DNA from: JAAYBF01 sp963716445
GTDB lineage: Bacteria; Actinomycetota; Thermoleophilia; Solirubrobacterales; Thermoleophilaceae
Length of the DNA: 64,000 nucleotides
Reading direction: 5' to 3'
Assembly (NCBI GenBank): GCA_963716445.1
Contig: OY970313.1
Span: 1,178,001 to 1,242,000 of the forward strand
Part shown: positions 50,654 to 58,846 of the stretch, piece by piece
Numbering within the stretch: the stretch's first letter is position 1
How the letters are laid out: every line of letters starts with the position of its first letter
Notes under the pieces: model-generated
Database searches by the model: none
What the model saw: only the letters and a program-made list of their open reading frames with translations
What the model was told of the DNA's origin: nothing
Program-made: the position numbers and the translations under genes

Positions 50654-50667
50654 CGAACATGTGTTCG
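50654..50667. promoter_or_regulatory. LexA (SOS) box of dnaE2
   Basis: CGAACATGTGTTCG is identical to the box before imuB. Its last G is the first base of the GTG start codon of dnaE2. GAACAT lies 6 nt before GTG in leaderless -10 position, so operator, promoter and start codon are merged. Confidence 0.92.
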
Positions 50668-53600
50668 TGTCGTCGTACGTTGAGCTGCACTGTCACTCGG
50701 CCTATTCGTTCCTCGACGGGGCCTCGCTCCCGGACGAGCTGGCGCTCGCGGCGGATCGCCACGGCTACGCGGCGATCGCGCTCACCGACCACGACGGGCT
50801 GCACGGCGCGATGGAGCTCGCCGACGTGGTCAAGACCAGGGAGCTGGGCGTGCGGCCGATCGCCGGCGCCGAGCTCACGATCGAGGACGGCTCCCATCTC
50901 ACGTTGCTCTGCGAGACGCGCGCCGGCTACCGCAACCTCTGCCGCCTGATCACCGCCGCGCACGCCGGCACAAGGCCGAAGCCGGGCCGCGAGCCGCTGC
51001 CGCCGTCGACGAGCTACGTGGACCTCGAGCGCCACGCCGCCGGCCTGATCTGCCTCTCAGGCTGCGCTCGCCAAGGCGCGGTCGCGCGCGCCGTCGAGGA
51101 GGGCCGCCACGCCGACGCCGCGGCGGCGGGGCGCGCGCTGCTGCGAATCTTCGGTCGCGACGCGCTGCGGATCGAGCTGCAGCGCCCCTTCGCCCGCCAC
51201 GACCGCCGCCGCAACCGCCTGCTCTCGGAGCTGGCGCGACGCCTCGGCGTGCCGTGCGTCGCGACCGGCAACGTCCACGCCCACGACCGCTCGCGTGCCG
51301 CGCTCCAAGACGCGCTCACGGCGGTCCGCCTCGGCCGCACGCTCGACGAGTGCGAGGCGCAGCGGCGCGGGAACTCGTCGCACGCGCTCGCCCCGCCCGC
51401 GGCGATGGCCGAGCGCTTCCGCGAGCATCCCGACGCCGTCGCCGAGACGGGCCGCATCGCCGAGCGGATCGCCTTCGACCTGCGCAAGGACCTGCACTAC
51501 GGCTATCCGCGCGAAGGCGACCCCACGGCCGACCGAGAGCTCGCCGAGGTCTGCCGAGCGCGCATGGAGGAGCGCTATCCACCCGGTCGGTCCTCCTGCC
51601 GTGACGACGCCGACGCGCGCCTCGACGAGGAGCTGCGCGTGATCCGCCACCTCAGTCTCTCCGGCTTCTTCCTGCTGCACCGCGACATGCTCGAGCTGGC
51701 GCGTGAGGTCGCCGCCGAGGTGCGCGGCCCCGACACCGTGCGGGCGCTGCTGCCGCCGGGCCGCGGTCGGGGCTCCAGCGTCTCGTCGCTCGTCTGCTAT
51801 CTGACCGGCCTCTCGCACGTCGACCCGGTCGAAAAGGCGCTCAACCTGGGTCGCTTCCTCAACGACGACCTCCAGGCGATGCCCGACATCGACCTCGACT
51901 TCCCGCGCGACATCCGCGAGAAGCTGATCCCGCGCGTGCACGAGCGCTACGGCCACGACCGCTCCGCGCTCGTGGCGTCGTTTCCGACCTATCAGGTGCG
52001 CTCGGCCGTGCGCGACTTCGCCAAGGTGCTCGGCCTGCCGCCGGCCGAGGTCGAGCGGCTGGCGCGGACCGTCGACCCGTGGAAGGAGGAGAACGACATC
52101 TCCGCCGAGGTCCGCGATGTGCGCACCAACGAGTCCGGCTCGCCGCGCTGGCGGGCGCTCGTCGGCCTCGTGCGCGAGGCGCACCGGCTGCCGCGCCACA
52201 TGTCCCAGCACCCCGGCGGGATGATCGTCTCGAGCGAGCCGCTGATCGACCTCTGCCCGATCCAGCCCGCCGCGATGGAGGGCCGCCAGATGGTCCAGTG
52301 GGACAAGGACTCCTGCGCCGACGCCGGCTTCCTGAAGATCGACCTGCTCGGCCTCGGGATGCTCTCCTGCGTCGAGCGCTGCGTCGAGCTGGTCGCGCGC
52401 ACGCGCCACGAGCGGATCGACCTCTCGCGGATCGACCTCGACGACGGGCGGGTCTACGAGGAGATCCAGGCCGCCGAGACGATGGGCGTCTTCCAGATCG
52501 AGAGCCGGGCGCAGATGCAGATGCTCAAGCGCACCAGGCCCGAGAGCCTCGACGACCTGACGGTGCAGGTCGCGCTCGTGCGGCCGGGACCGATCCTCGG
52601 CGGCGCCGTGCACCCCTACATCGAGCGCCGCCGGATGCTGCGCGAGGACCCGTCCTACCAGGTGCCCTACGAGCACCCGTCGCTCGAGCCGGTGCTGCGC
52701 GACACGCTCGGCGCGATCGTCTTCCAGGACCAGGTGATCGAGGTGGCGATGGAGTTCGCGGGGTTCTCCGCCAGCGACGCCGAGGGGCTGCGGCGGGCGA
52801 TGAGCCGGCGCCGGTCGGAGGAGCTGATGCGCTCCTACGAGAGGCAGTTCGTCGAGGGGGCGGTGGCGCGCGGGGTCGAGCGCGTCGTGGCGGAACGGGT
52901 GTACGGGCAGATCGTCGGGTTCTCGGGCTTCGGCTTCCCGAAGGCGCATTCGGCGGCGTTCGGGCTGCTGGCGTACCAGTCGACGTGGCTGCGGGTGCAC
53001 TACGGGGCGGAGTTCCTGTGCTCGCTGCTGAACGAGCAGCCGATGGGGTTCTATCCGCCGGACGCGCTTGTGCACGAGGCGCAGCGGCGGGGGTTGACGG
53101 TGCTGCCTGCGTGTGTCTCCTCGAGCGGGGTCGAGTGCTCGGTGGAGGCGAACGCCGTGCGGATCGGGCTGGGCTACGTCAACGGGGTGAGGGAGCGGGA
53201 GGTTCGGGCGCTGGTGGAGGAGCGGGAGCGGGGTGGGGGATGGGCGTCCGTGGGTGATCTTGCGGCACGCTGCGGGGCTTCCGGTGAGACGCTCGGTCGC
53301 CTGGCGTGGGCGGGGGCGTGCGATGTGCTGGTGGACGGGCCGGAGGAGGGGCGGCGGCGCAAGGCGCTGTGGACGCTCGGGGTGGCGGTTCCCGGCGTGT
53401 CGCTGGGGGAGGTCGGGGATCAGCTGGCGCTGCCGTTGGAGGGGCACGAGGGGCCGGAGTTGCGGGCTTTGAGCGCTTGGGAGCGGTTGCTGGCGGACTA
53501 CGGGTCGACGGGGGTGACGCTGAGGGAGCATCCGCTCGAGCTGATGCGCCCGGCGCTGCCGGAGGCGGTGGTCTCGAGCGGCGAGCTGGAGCGGGCTGGG

Positions 53601-53981
53601 AACGGGGCGGAAGTGGTGGTCGCCGGGCTGGTGGTGGCACGGCAGCGGCCGGCGACGGCGAAGGGGGTGACGTTCATGCTGCTCGAGGACGAGCTGGGGA
53701 CGATCAACCTGATCGTCCCGCCGGCGGTGCACGACCGCTGCCGGCTGGCGGTGCGCGGGGAGCCGCTGGTGATCGTCGAGGGGCGGGTCGAGCACCGCGA
53801 GGGGGTGACGAACGTCGTCGTGCGCGAGGTGCGGCGGCTGGAGCGCGGCGATCTGCCGAGGGCCGAGGTCCACCACATCGAGCCGCGGCGCGCGTGGAGC
53901 AGCGAGGACGACGCGGACGTCGAGGTGCGCCTGCGAGCGGTCGTCCCGGCGGGCCACCGCTGGGGCCGGCGCGGGGGCTAG
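50667..53981 (+). CDS. dnaE2: error-prone DNA polymerase DnaE2 (ImuC)
   Basis: A 1104-residue C-family polymerase. The PHP domain starts YVELHCHSAYSFLDGASLPDEL and has ALTDHDGLHGAM. The polymerase core has GRGSSVSSLVCYLTGL, MPDIDLDFPRDIRE (catalytic aspartates) and FGFPKAHSAAFGLLAYQSTW. A helix-hairpin-helix region and a C-terminal OB domain (TFMLLEDELGTINLIVPP) follow. DnaE2 carries out damage-induced mutagenic synthesis together with ImuB. GTG 50667 starts the conserved protein and abuts the LexA box. From about 52850 to 53700 codon use shifts towards GGG and other G-ending codons. Confidence 0.96.
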   Translation: MSSYVELHCHSAYSFLDGASLPDELALAADRHGYAAIALTDHDGLHGAMELADVVKTRELGVRPIAGAELTIEDGSHLTLLCETRAGYRNLCRLITAAHAGTRPKPGREPLPPSTSYVDLERHAAGLICLSGCARQGAVARAVEEGRHADAAAAGRALLRIFGRDALRIELQRPFARHDRRRNRLLSELARRLGVPCVATGNVHAHDRSRAALQDALTAVRLGRTLDECEAQRRGNSSHALAPPAAMAERFREHPDAVAETGRIAERIAFDLRKDLHYGYPREGDPTADRELAEVCRARMEERYPPGRSSCRDDADARLDEELRVIRHLSLSGFFLLHRDMLELAREVAAEVRGPDTVRALLPPGRGRGSSVSSLVCYLTGLSHVDPVEKALNLGRFLNDDLQAMPDIDLDFPRDIREKLIPRVHERYGHDRSALVASFPTYQVRSAVRDFAKVLGLPPAEVERLARTVDPWKEENDISAEVRDVRTNESGSPRWRALVGLVREAHRLPRHMSQHPGGMIVSSEPLIDLCPIQPAAMEGRQMVQWDKDSCADAGFLKIDLLGLGMLSCVERCVELVARTRHERIDLSRIDLDDGRVYEEIQAAETMGVFQIESRAQMQMLKRTRPESLDDLTVQVALVRPGPILGGAVHPYIERRRMLREDPSYQVPYEHPSLEPVLRDTLGAIVFQDQVIEVAMEFAGFSASDAEGLRRAMSRRRSEELMRSYERQFVEGAVARGVERVVAERVYGQIVGFSGFGFPKAHSAAFGLLAYQSTWLRVHYGAEFLCSLLNEQPMGFYPPDALVHEAQRRGLTVLPACVSSSGVECSVEANAVRIGLGYVNGVREREVRALVEERERGGGWASVGDLAARCGASGETLGRLAWAGACDVLVDGPEEGRRRKALWTLGVAVPGVSLGEVGDQLALPLEGHEGPELRALSAWERLLADYGSTGVTLREHPLELMRPALPEAVVSSGELERAGNGAEVVVAGLVVARQRPATAKGVTFMLLEDELGTINLIVPPAVHDRCRLAVRGEPLVIVEGRVEHREGVTNVVVREVRRLERGDLPRAEVHHIEPRRAWSSEDDADVEVRLRAVVPAGHRWGRRGG

Positions 53982-53984
53982 GTT
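53979..53984 (+). promoter_or_regulatory. -10 element of the DUF72 gene, leaderless
   Basis: TAGGTT begins at the dnaE2 stop codon and lies 6 nt before ATG 53991. Confidence 0.5.
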
Positions 53985-53990
53985 GTGACG

Positions 53991-54911
53991 ATGGGAGGGC
54001 GGATAGTCGTGGGCACTTCGAGTTGGGCCGATCCCGGCTTCGTCAAGGAGTGGTATCCGCCGGGGATGCCGGCTGGGCAGCGGCTGCCGTGGTACGCCGA
54101 GCGGTTCGAGGCGGTCGAGCTGAACGCGAGCTTCTACGCGGTGCCGGAGCGCGACACCGTGCGGCGCTGGGTCGAGGTGACGCCGGACGAGTTCACCTTC
54201 GACGTCAAGCTGCACCGGCTGCTCTCGCGCCACAGCGCGGGGCTCGACTCGCTGCCGCCGGAGCTGCGCGACCGGGCGCGGACGACGCCGCGCGGGCGGG
54301 TGACGCTCGACCCCGACCTCGAGCGGGCGCTGATCGAGAGCCTGCTCGAAGCGATCGAGCCGCTCGAGCAGGCCGGCAAGCTGGGCGCGCTGCTGCTGCA
54401 GTGCACGCCGGCGTTCAAGCCATCGGCGCACCGGCTCGAGGAGCTGGAGTCGCTGGTCGAGGCGGTCGCCCCGCGACGGCTGGCGCTGGAGCTGCGCCAC
54501 CGCGGCTGGGTGGGCGACGAGCAAGCGCCCGAGACGCTCGCCTGGTGCTCGGAGCACGGCGTCGCCTTCGTCTGCGTCGACGCGCCGCCGGGCGACCAGG
54601 TCTCGATCATGCCGGCGATCGACGCCGTCACCCGCGACGACCTCGCCTACTTCCGCATCCACGGCCGCAACGCCCACGGCTACCTGACGGGCAAGTCGGT
54701 CGCCGAGCGCTTCGGCTGGGTCTACGGCGACGACGAGCTCGAGGAGATCGCCGGGCGGGTCGGCACGCTGGCCGAGCAGGCCGGCGAGGTCCACGTCCTC
54801 TTCAACAACAACCGCGACGACGACGCCCCCAGCGCAGCCCGGCGCTTCCGCGCCCTGCTCGGCCAGGACCCCGGCCCACCGCCCGACGACGGTCAGCTGC
54901 GGCTGTCCTGA
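53991..54911 (+). CDS. DUF72 (YecE-like) protein
   Basis: A 306-residue TIM-barrel-like DUF72 protein. Family words are IVVGTSSWADPGFVKEWYPPG, YAERFEAVELNASFYAVP, FDVKLHRLLSRHS, LLLQCTPAFKPS, ALELRHRGWVG and the C-terminal FRIHGRNAHGYL and VHVLFNNNRDDDAP. The biochemical role of the family is not known; neighbours often belong to DNA repair or metal homeostasis loci. ATG 53991 is favoured over GTG 53985 by the leaderless -10. It directly follows dnaE2 but carries no LexA box. Confidence 0.9.
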   Translation: MGGRIVVGTSSWADPGFVKEWYPPGMPAGQRLPWYAERFEAVELNASFYAVPERDTVRRWVEVTPDEFTFDVKLHRLLSRHSAGLDSLPPELRDRARTTPRGRVTLDPDLERALIESLLEAIEPLEQAGKLGALLLQCTPAFKPSAHRLEELESLVEAVAPRRLALELRHRGWVGDEQAPETLAWCSEHGVAFVCVDAPPGDQVSIMPAIDAVTRDDLAYFRIHGRNAHGYLTGKSVAERFGWVYGDDELEEIAGRVGTLAEQAGEVHVLFNNNRDDDAPSAARRFRALLGQDPGPPPDDGQLRLS

Positions 54912-55008
54912 GCGTCGGCTCATAACCCGACCGTTCTTGCGGGAACCCGAAGGTCAGGGCCGGATGATGTTTTGCGTCGGGGTGTTAGATCGCGCGGTTC
55001 CGCTGGCG

Positions 55009-55434
55009 CTAGTGGAGGTGCGCGCTTTCGGGATGGCGAGGCAGGCCGTCGTCGGGAATCGGCTCCCAGGCTGCCGCGTAGGCGACGAACTGGCGGACGC
55101 TGGGGCGGATGTCGGGGTCCGTGTCGAATGTGCCCATGCGGATGGACATCCGGTCGTGGTCTTCAGGATGGCGACTGAAGACGGCCGAGCCGCAGTCGGC
55201 GCAGAACAGCTTTTCCCAGCCGGCCGCAGGCCTCCACGCGCGCAGCTTCTCTTCACCTGAGAGCAGGTGGAACGAGCCTGGCGCGGGTTGGGCATTGGCG
55301 GAGGTGGCGGTTCCGCTGCGGCGCTGGCAGCGGGTGCAGTGGCAGTAGTTCGCGGCGGCCAGGGGAGCCGTCACCTCGAACCGGACGGCTCCACAGCCAC
55401 AGCCGCCGGTCAGGGGAAGCTCGAGATTCGTCAT
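55009..55434 (-). CDS. GFA/CENP-V-fold zinc protein
   Basis: A 141-residue protein with the GFA fold. Zinc cysteines are in GGCGCGAVRFE (residues 11-21), CHCTRCQRRSG and CADCGSAVFSR. Family members are labelled glutathione-dependent formaldehyde-activating enzymes, but most have unknown substrates, and Actinomycetota use mycothiol, so the label should not be taken literally. It stands alone, convergent with the DUF72 gene and divergent from a toxin-antitoxin pair. Confidence 0.88.
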   Translation of the reverse strand: MTNLELPLTGGCGCGAVRFEVTAPLAAANYCHCTRCQRRSGTATSANAQPAPGSFHLLSGEEKLRAWRPAAGWEKLFCADCGSAVFSRHPEDHDRMSIRMGTFDTDPDIRPSVRQFVAYAAAWEPIPDDGLPRHPESAHLH

Positions 55435-55555
55435 CGTGCCTCACGGGCGAGGCTACACGGCCACCGGAGCGGCCGGCGAGGATTCTGCGACCTGTGGTCT
55501 GAGCGAGGCCCTGACGAATGACAACCAAACGCGGATGCCCGGGCCCGGGGCGGGT

Positions 55556-55561
55556 TAGAAT
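55556..55561 (+). promoter_or_regulatory. -10 element of the toxin-antitoxin operon, leaderless
   Basis: TAGAAT, close to the ideal TATAAT, lies 7 nt before ATG 55569. It supports this ATG over the in-frame upstream start at 55518. Confidence 0.55.
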
Positions 55562-55568
55562 TTCGTCC

Positions 55569-55817
55569 ATGACGAGGCGCGAGAGGGCCCATCAGCTACT
55601 CGACGAGCTGCCCGATTCCGAGCTTGAGCCCGTGGTCGAGTTCATTGCCTCGCGCGGTGGCGACAGCTTCGCGCGCTGGCTCGACTCGCGCCCGGTCGAG
55701 GACGAGGAGATCACCGCCGAGGAGATCGCCGCGATCGACGAGGCCCACACCGAGCTCGCGGCTGGCGCACCGATGATCTCCCACGAGGAGATGAAGCGCG
55801 AGCTCGGCCTCGGGTGA
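55569..55817 (+). CDS. antitoxin of a RelE-type pair
   Basis: An 82-residue acidic protein. The N-terminal helix pair AHQLLDELPDSELEPVVEFIAS resembles small DUF2281-type antitoxins. The acidic tail (DEEITAEEIAAIDEAHTELAAG, then ISHEEMKRELGLG) is the pattern that wraps around RelE/ParE toxins. Its stop overlaps the toxin gene by 4 bp. It would both neutralise the toxin and help repress the operon, though no clear DNA-binding motif is visible. Confidence 0.8.
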   Translation: MTRRERAHQLLDELPDSELEPVVEFIASRGGDSFARWLDSRPVEDEEITAEEIAAIDEAHTELAAGAPMISHEEMKRELGLG

Positions 55818-56080
55818 GCGAGCCAACTTGGAGCGTCCGCTACGCGCCGAGCGCGCGGCGGGATCTCAAGCGGCTTGACCCGCAGGTAGCCCGCCGGGTG
55901 CTTGCGGCGATAGACCGCTTGGTCGATCAGGACCCAGCGTTGGATGTTCGGCGTCTCAGCGGGACGAGTGAGGGGCGAGTCCGCGTCGGCGATTGGCGCG
56001 TCCGTTTCGACCGCGACACTGCGGCTCACGCGATCATCATCCTGAGGGTCCTGCCGCGTGGACGCGCCTACGACCGTTGA
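55814..56080 (+). CDS. RelE/ParE-family toxin
   Basis: An 88-residue protein of the RelE/ParE fold: WSVRYAPSARRDLKRLDPQVARRVLAAIDRL, then RRLSGTSEGRVRVGDWRVRFDRD and the C-terminal RVLPRGRAYDR. The GxWRVRF core and arginine-rich end fit ribosome-dependent mRNA interferases of the RelE type; a gyrase-poisoning ParE cannot be excluded. The GTG start overlaps the antitoxin stop by 4 bp. A hairpin terminator follows 35 nt later. Confidence 0.88.
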   Translation: MSEPTWSVRYAPSARRDLKRLDPQVARRVLAAIDRLVDQDPALDVRRLSGTSEGRVRVGDWRVRFDRDTAAHAIIILRVLPRGRAYDR

Positions 56081-56115
56081 CCGGGTGGGCAACAAGAGGG
56101 CAACAGCCTACGAGG

Positions 56116-56137
56116 AACCGAGCCTTGCGCCTCGGTT
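56116..56137 (+). terminator. hairpin after the toxin gene
   Basis: AACCGAG and CTCGGTT form a perfect 7-bp stem with an 8-nt loop, 36 nt after the toxin stop codon. No long U-tract follows. Confidence 0.5.
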
Positions 56138-56276
56138 GAAGTCCACCTAGCGTCACGATCGGCAAGCGACATAAGTGGCCCCGGCGATGCGCCAACGCCC
56201 GGGAGCGCTTCTGGCCGCCAGTGAGGACCATGCCGACGAGGATTTGGCCGCGGTTTTACGAGGTTGGGCGGTCCGG

Positions 56277-56876
56277 CTAGCGCGCGTTCGACAGCCCGGC
56301 GGCCAGCGCCCGCGCCGAGGCCTTGATCGCCGCCATGCTCATCCCCGCTTGCTGGCGCAGGTGGCGTACCACGTTCACGTTCACGGCGTTGAGCAGGAAC
56401 TGGGCCAGGATCGGCGCGTCGAGCTTCGGCGAGATCTCCCGGATCAGGCTCTCGGCGTGGAGGGAGAGGACGATGTAGCCGCCGATCGGGGCTTTCCAGC
56501 GATCCCTCTCGAGGGCGAGGATCAGCTCGAGGTGGCCATCCTCGAGGTCGAGCAGGCCTTCGAGGAAGACGGCGAGGCGCTCCTCCGGCGGCGCGCCGGG
56601 GCCGAGTGGGGGAGGCCCGAACACGAAGGCGTCCTGGAAGACGCGCAGGTGCTCGTCAAGGAGGGCTTGGAAGAGGCCGGAGCGGTCGCCGAAGCGGCGG
56701 AACACGGTCCCCTTGCCGACTCCCGCACGCTCGGCGACGGCGTCGAGCGTGATCCCCTCGGCGCCGCGCTCGGCCAGTACCAGGCGCGTCGCATCGAGGA
56801 TGCGGACCCGGTTCGCCGCCGCGTCGGCGCGCTCGCGCCGCTCGCCGGCGATCGGAAGTCCACCTTGCTTGTCCAT
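56277..56876 (-). CDS. TetR-family repressor
   Basis: A 199-residue regulator. The N-terminal helix-turn-helix (about 22-65) reads RVRILDATRLVLAERGAEGITLDAVAERAGVGKGTVFRRFGDRSGL, a classical TetR pattern. The C-terminal ligand domain (about 75-199) is not diagnostic. It follows a flavin-reductase gene and a wrecked monooxygenase gene on the same strand. A 31-bp palindrome before the reductase is its likely operator. ATG 56876 is preferred over TTG 56882. Confidence 0.9.
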   Translation of the reverse strand: MDKQGGLPIAGERRERADAAANRVRILDATRLVLAERGAEGITLDAVAERAGVGKGTVFRRFGDRSGLFQALLDEHLRVFQDAFVFGPPPLGPGAPPEERLAVFLEGLLDLEDGHLELILALERDRWKAPIGGYIVLSLHAESLIREISPKLDAPILAQFLLNAVNVNVVRHLRQQAGMSMAAIKASARALAAGLSNAR

Positions 56877-56928
56877 CGCCAAAGCTCACCTGACTCAGTC
56901 GGCCGTTCGTCCCGGGGATCGTACGGGC

Positions 56929-57175
56929 TCAACGGGCGGCAGCACGGGTGCCGCCCCGCTGGCCCACCATCTCCCTGACCAGCGGCGCCACGCCGGCATG
57001 TCCTCGCGGTGGTGCTCGCCGAGGGCGAAGTGCTCGACGCCGACCCGCTCAGCCAGCACCCTTCCGCGACGACGTCGCGAAGGGCCTGGGCCTCGGAAAC
57101 GCGCACGCCGTCCGCGCCCCGGGAGACGTCGCCGAAGGTGTCGAGCCCGAAGGCGATTCCCTCTCCGTCAGGCAC
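56929..57175 (-). pseudogene. remnant of an LLM-class flavin monooxygenase
   Basis: Read on the minus strand from GTG 57175, the first frame gives FGLDTFGDV and RDVVAEG, the start of LLM (luciferase-like) flavin oxidoreductases. A one-base deletion then shifts the frame. The next frame continues VLAERVGVEHFALGEHHRED, the conserved GEHHR motif. In yet another frame the sequence ends VAPLVREMVGQRGG and a stop, matching the family C-terminus. About 270 internal residues are missing. Its start overlapped the end of the flavin-reductase gene, as in two-component monooxygenases. Confidence 0.75.
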
Positions 57176-57749
57176 GAACGGCCTCCCCCTCACGGACGGA
57201 CTTCATCGCCCGCGTCCAGGACTCGAGTTGGTCGAAGAGCATGACCGCCGCTTCGTCGTGCTGGGGACCGGGAGCGAAGATCGAGAAGTTCTCGAAGTCA
57301 GTGAACATCGAGAAGCTCAGCTGCTGGCGCACGTGGGCGATCTGCAGCTCGCTGGTGATGCCGCGCAGGTGCTCTATCGCTCGGGCGCCGCCCAGGGAGC
57401 CGTAGCTGACGAACGCCGCGGCCTTGTTGTTCCACTCGGCGTAGAGGTAGTCGATCGCGTTCTTCAGCACGCCCGAGGTCGAGTGGTTGTACTCCGGGGT
57501 GACGAAGACGAAGCCGTCGTAGGAGGCGATCGTCTCCGCCCATGCCTTGGTGTGCTCGCCGACGTACTGGCCCAGGGTTGGGGGCATCGGCTCGTCGATA
57601 TGGGGAAGCGGGTTGTCCGCGAGGTCGACGAGCTCGTACTCCGCCGCCGTGCGCTCGGCGGCCTTGTCGGCGACCCAGTCGGCGACGCCTTTTCCTTTGC
57701 GGCCGGGGCGCGTACTGCCGAGGATGATGGCGATCTTGATGTCGGGCAC
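57168..57749 (-). CDS. NAD(P)H-dependent FMN reductase
   Basis: A 193-residue flavodoxin-fold reductase. The FMN phosphate loop is GSTRPGRKGKG near residue 11, and the flavin-ring motif PEYNHSTSGVLKNAIDYL is near 85. GSLGGARAIEHLRGI is a later family signature. It supplies reduced flavin, most likely to the LLM monooxygenase whose remains overlap its 3' end. GTG 57749 has an AAAGGA ribosome binding site 7 nt upstream. A long palindrome lies 36-66 bp upstream. Confidence 0.92.
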   Translation of the reverse strand: MPDIKIAIILGSTRPGRKGKGVADWVADKAAERTAAEYELVDLADNPLPHIDEPMPPTLGQYVGEHTKAWAETIASYDGFVFVTPEYNHSTSGVLKNAIDYLYAEWNNKAAAFVSYGSLGGARAIEHLRGITSELQIAHVRQQLSFSMFTDFENFSIFAPGPQHDEAAVMLFDQLESWTRAMKSVREGEAVRA

Positions 57750-57784
57750 GGACGTCCTTTCTGCTGAAGCGCTGCCGTTTTCCC

Positions 57785-57815
57785 CATCTAAACGGACTAA
57801 TAGTCCGCTTAGATG
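57785..57815. promoter_or_regulatory. 31-bp palindromic operator, TetR-type
   Basis: Arms CATCTAA and TTAGATG flank the inner arms CGGACTA and TAGTCCG around a central A; 14 of 15 symmetric positions pair. The inner core matches TetR-type sites. It is placed to control the flavin-reductase operon that includes the TetR gene, and possibly a divergent gene now reduced to a few codons at 57865. Confidence 0.75.
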
Positions 57816-57864
57816 ACGATAGCACAGGCCCTCGACTTCGACGTCTTCCCGAAAGGAGAACCCA

Positions 57865-57891
57865 ATGCCCGACTACGGACACGCGAGGTAG
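57865..57891 (+). pseudogene. possible first codons of a second lost LLM gene
   Basis: AAAGGAGA precedes ATG 57865, which encodes MPDYGH before running into AR and a stop. MPDYGH is a common N-terminus of another LLM oxidoreductase subgroup. With a ribosome binding site and a divergent operator at 57785, this looks like the stub of a deleted gene. Six matching residues are weak evidence. Confidence 0.35.
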
Positions 57892-57904
57892 GGCCAGGGG
57901 TGAT

Positions 57905-58831
57905 CTATACGACCGGTGGTGGCGCCCCTTCGGCGCTTGCGGCGAGCGCCTCGTCCCAGCCGCAGACGAGGCAGGCGTGTTGGAACGCCGAGCGGGCGAA
58001 CTCGAGCGCGTAGGCGTGCGGGTCGGGGGCGCTGCGCACGTCGTCCCAGTCCAACACGTACTCCCCCAGGGCACTGTCCCAACGCGCGGCTTCGGGGTTG
58101 AGCTCGGCCTCCCCGAACCCGTCGGGCACGGGATAGGCGTAGGCGAAGAACGCCGCCTTGCCGTAGCGGCCATCGCCGGGCCACCAGCCCACCTCGACCT
58201 GCTGCACGTTACCCGCGTTGCGTACGATGAAGTCGTCCGAGGGCGGCTCGGCGGGGAGGCCGGAGAAGAGGCCGACAGCGAGGTCGAAGGAGCCCCACCA
58301 AGCGTTCACCGGGGTCGAGCGGCCGCGGTAGGGAGCGCGAAAGGCGGCGAGCACGAGAGCCGCCTGGGCCGCGGCGGCGAAGTAGGCGGCGACCTCTTCA
58401 GGCTCGTAGGCCGCGTGCTCGGTGTCCTCGTCCAGCGGGACGCTCCAGGCCACCTCCTGCGGCGTCGGGTCGATCTCGACCGGGCCCCCCAGCTCGCCCA
58501 CTGCCGCCAGCACCTCCCGGGTCACCTCGCCGACGGCTCGGTGCGGGGTCAGCGGCAGCCGCAACGCCCGTCCGTCGCTGTGCTCGGCAACCGCCTCGTG
58601 AGAGTGGAGGTCGAGCGTCACGACCAGTGCCCCGGAGCCGTCCGGCGCCGGCAGCGGCGCAGTCTCCCAGCCGCGCGCGGTCAACCGCAGCGCCGCGTGC
58701 TGGAGCTGTGGCTCAGGCCGCGCTAGCTTCGCGGCGATCTTCCCCAGCACCTGCGTATGCGCGTGAAGGGTGTCGCACGTCTCGCTCCAGTCCTCGTAGG
58801 AAACTGACGGCCACAGGTCGGGAGACGCCAT
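57905..58831 (-). CDS. DUF5996 family protein
   Basis: A 308-residue soluble protein. The start LWPSVSYEDWSETCDTLHAHTQVLGKI and later WSVPLDEDTEHAAYEPEEVAAYF, PVNAWWGSFDLAVGLFSG and VGWWPGDGRYGKAAFFAYAYPVPDGF match DUF5996 proteins, which have no known function. The tryptophan-rich, acidic sequence lacks membrane segments or a signal peptide. The gene is single, with a leaderless-type hexamer 6 nt before its ATG. Confidence 0.82.
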   Translation of the reverse strand: MASPDLWPSVSYEDWSETCDTLHAHTQVLGKIAAKLARPEPQLQHAALRLTARGWETAPLPAPDGSGALVVTLDLHSHEAVAEHSDGRALRLPLTPHRAVGEVTREVLAAVGELGGPVEIDPTPQEVAWSVPLDEDTEHAAYEPEEVAAYFAAAAQAALVLAAFRAPYRGRSTPVNAWWGSFDLAVGLFSGLPAEPPSDDFIVRNAGNVQQVEVGWWPGDGRYGKAAFFAYAYPVPDGFGEAELNPEAARWDSALGEYVLDWDDVRSAPDPHAYALEFARSAFQHACLVCGWDEALAASAEGAPPPVV

Positions 58832-58837
58832 CGACCC

Positions 58838-58843
58838 ACGGTA
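58838..58843 (-). promoter_or_regulatory. -10 element of the DUF5996 gene, leaderless
   Basis: On the minus strand TACCGT lies 6 nt before ATG 58831. Confidence 0.5.
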
Positions 58844-58846
58844 GCG

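Noticed and set aside
51057..54923. 1288-codon open frame on the minus strand opposite dnaE2 and the DUF72 gene
   Set aside because: It is low-complexity and full of RRP, HRQ and LVR runs. The plus strand encodes two clear families.
57813..58013. 66-codon plus-strand frame between the flavin-reductase operator and the DUF5996 gene
   Set aside because: It overlaps the DUF5996 coding end and the operator, has no family resemblance and no ribosome binding site at its start.
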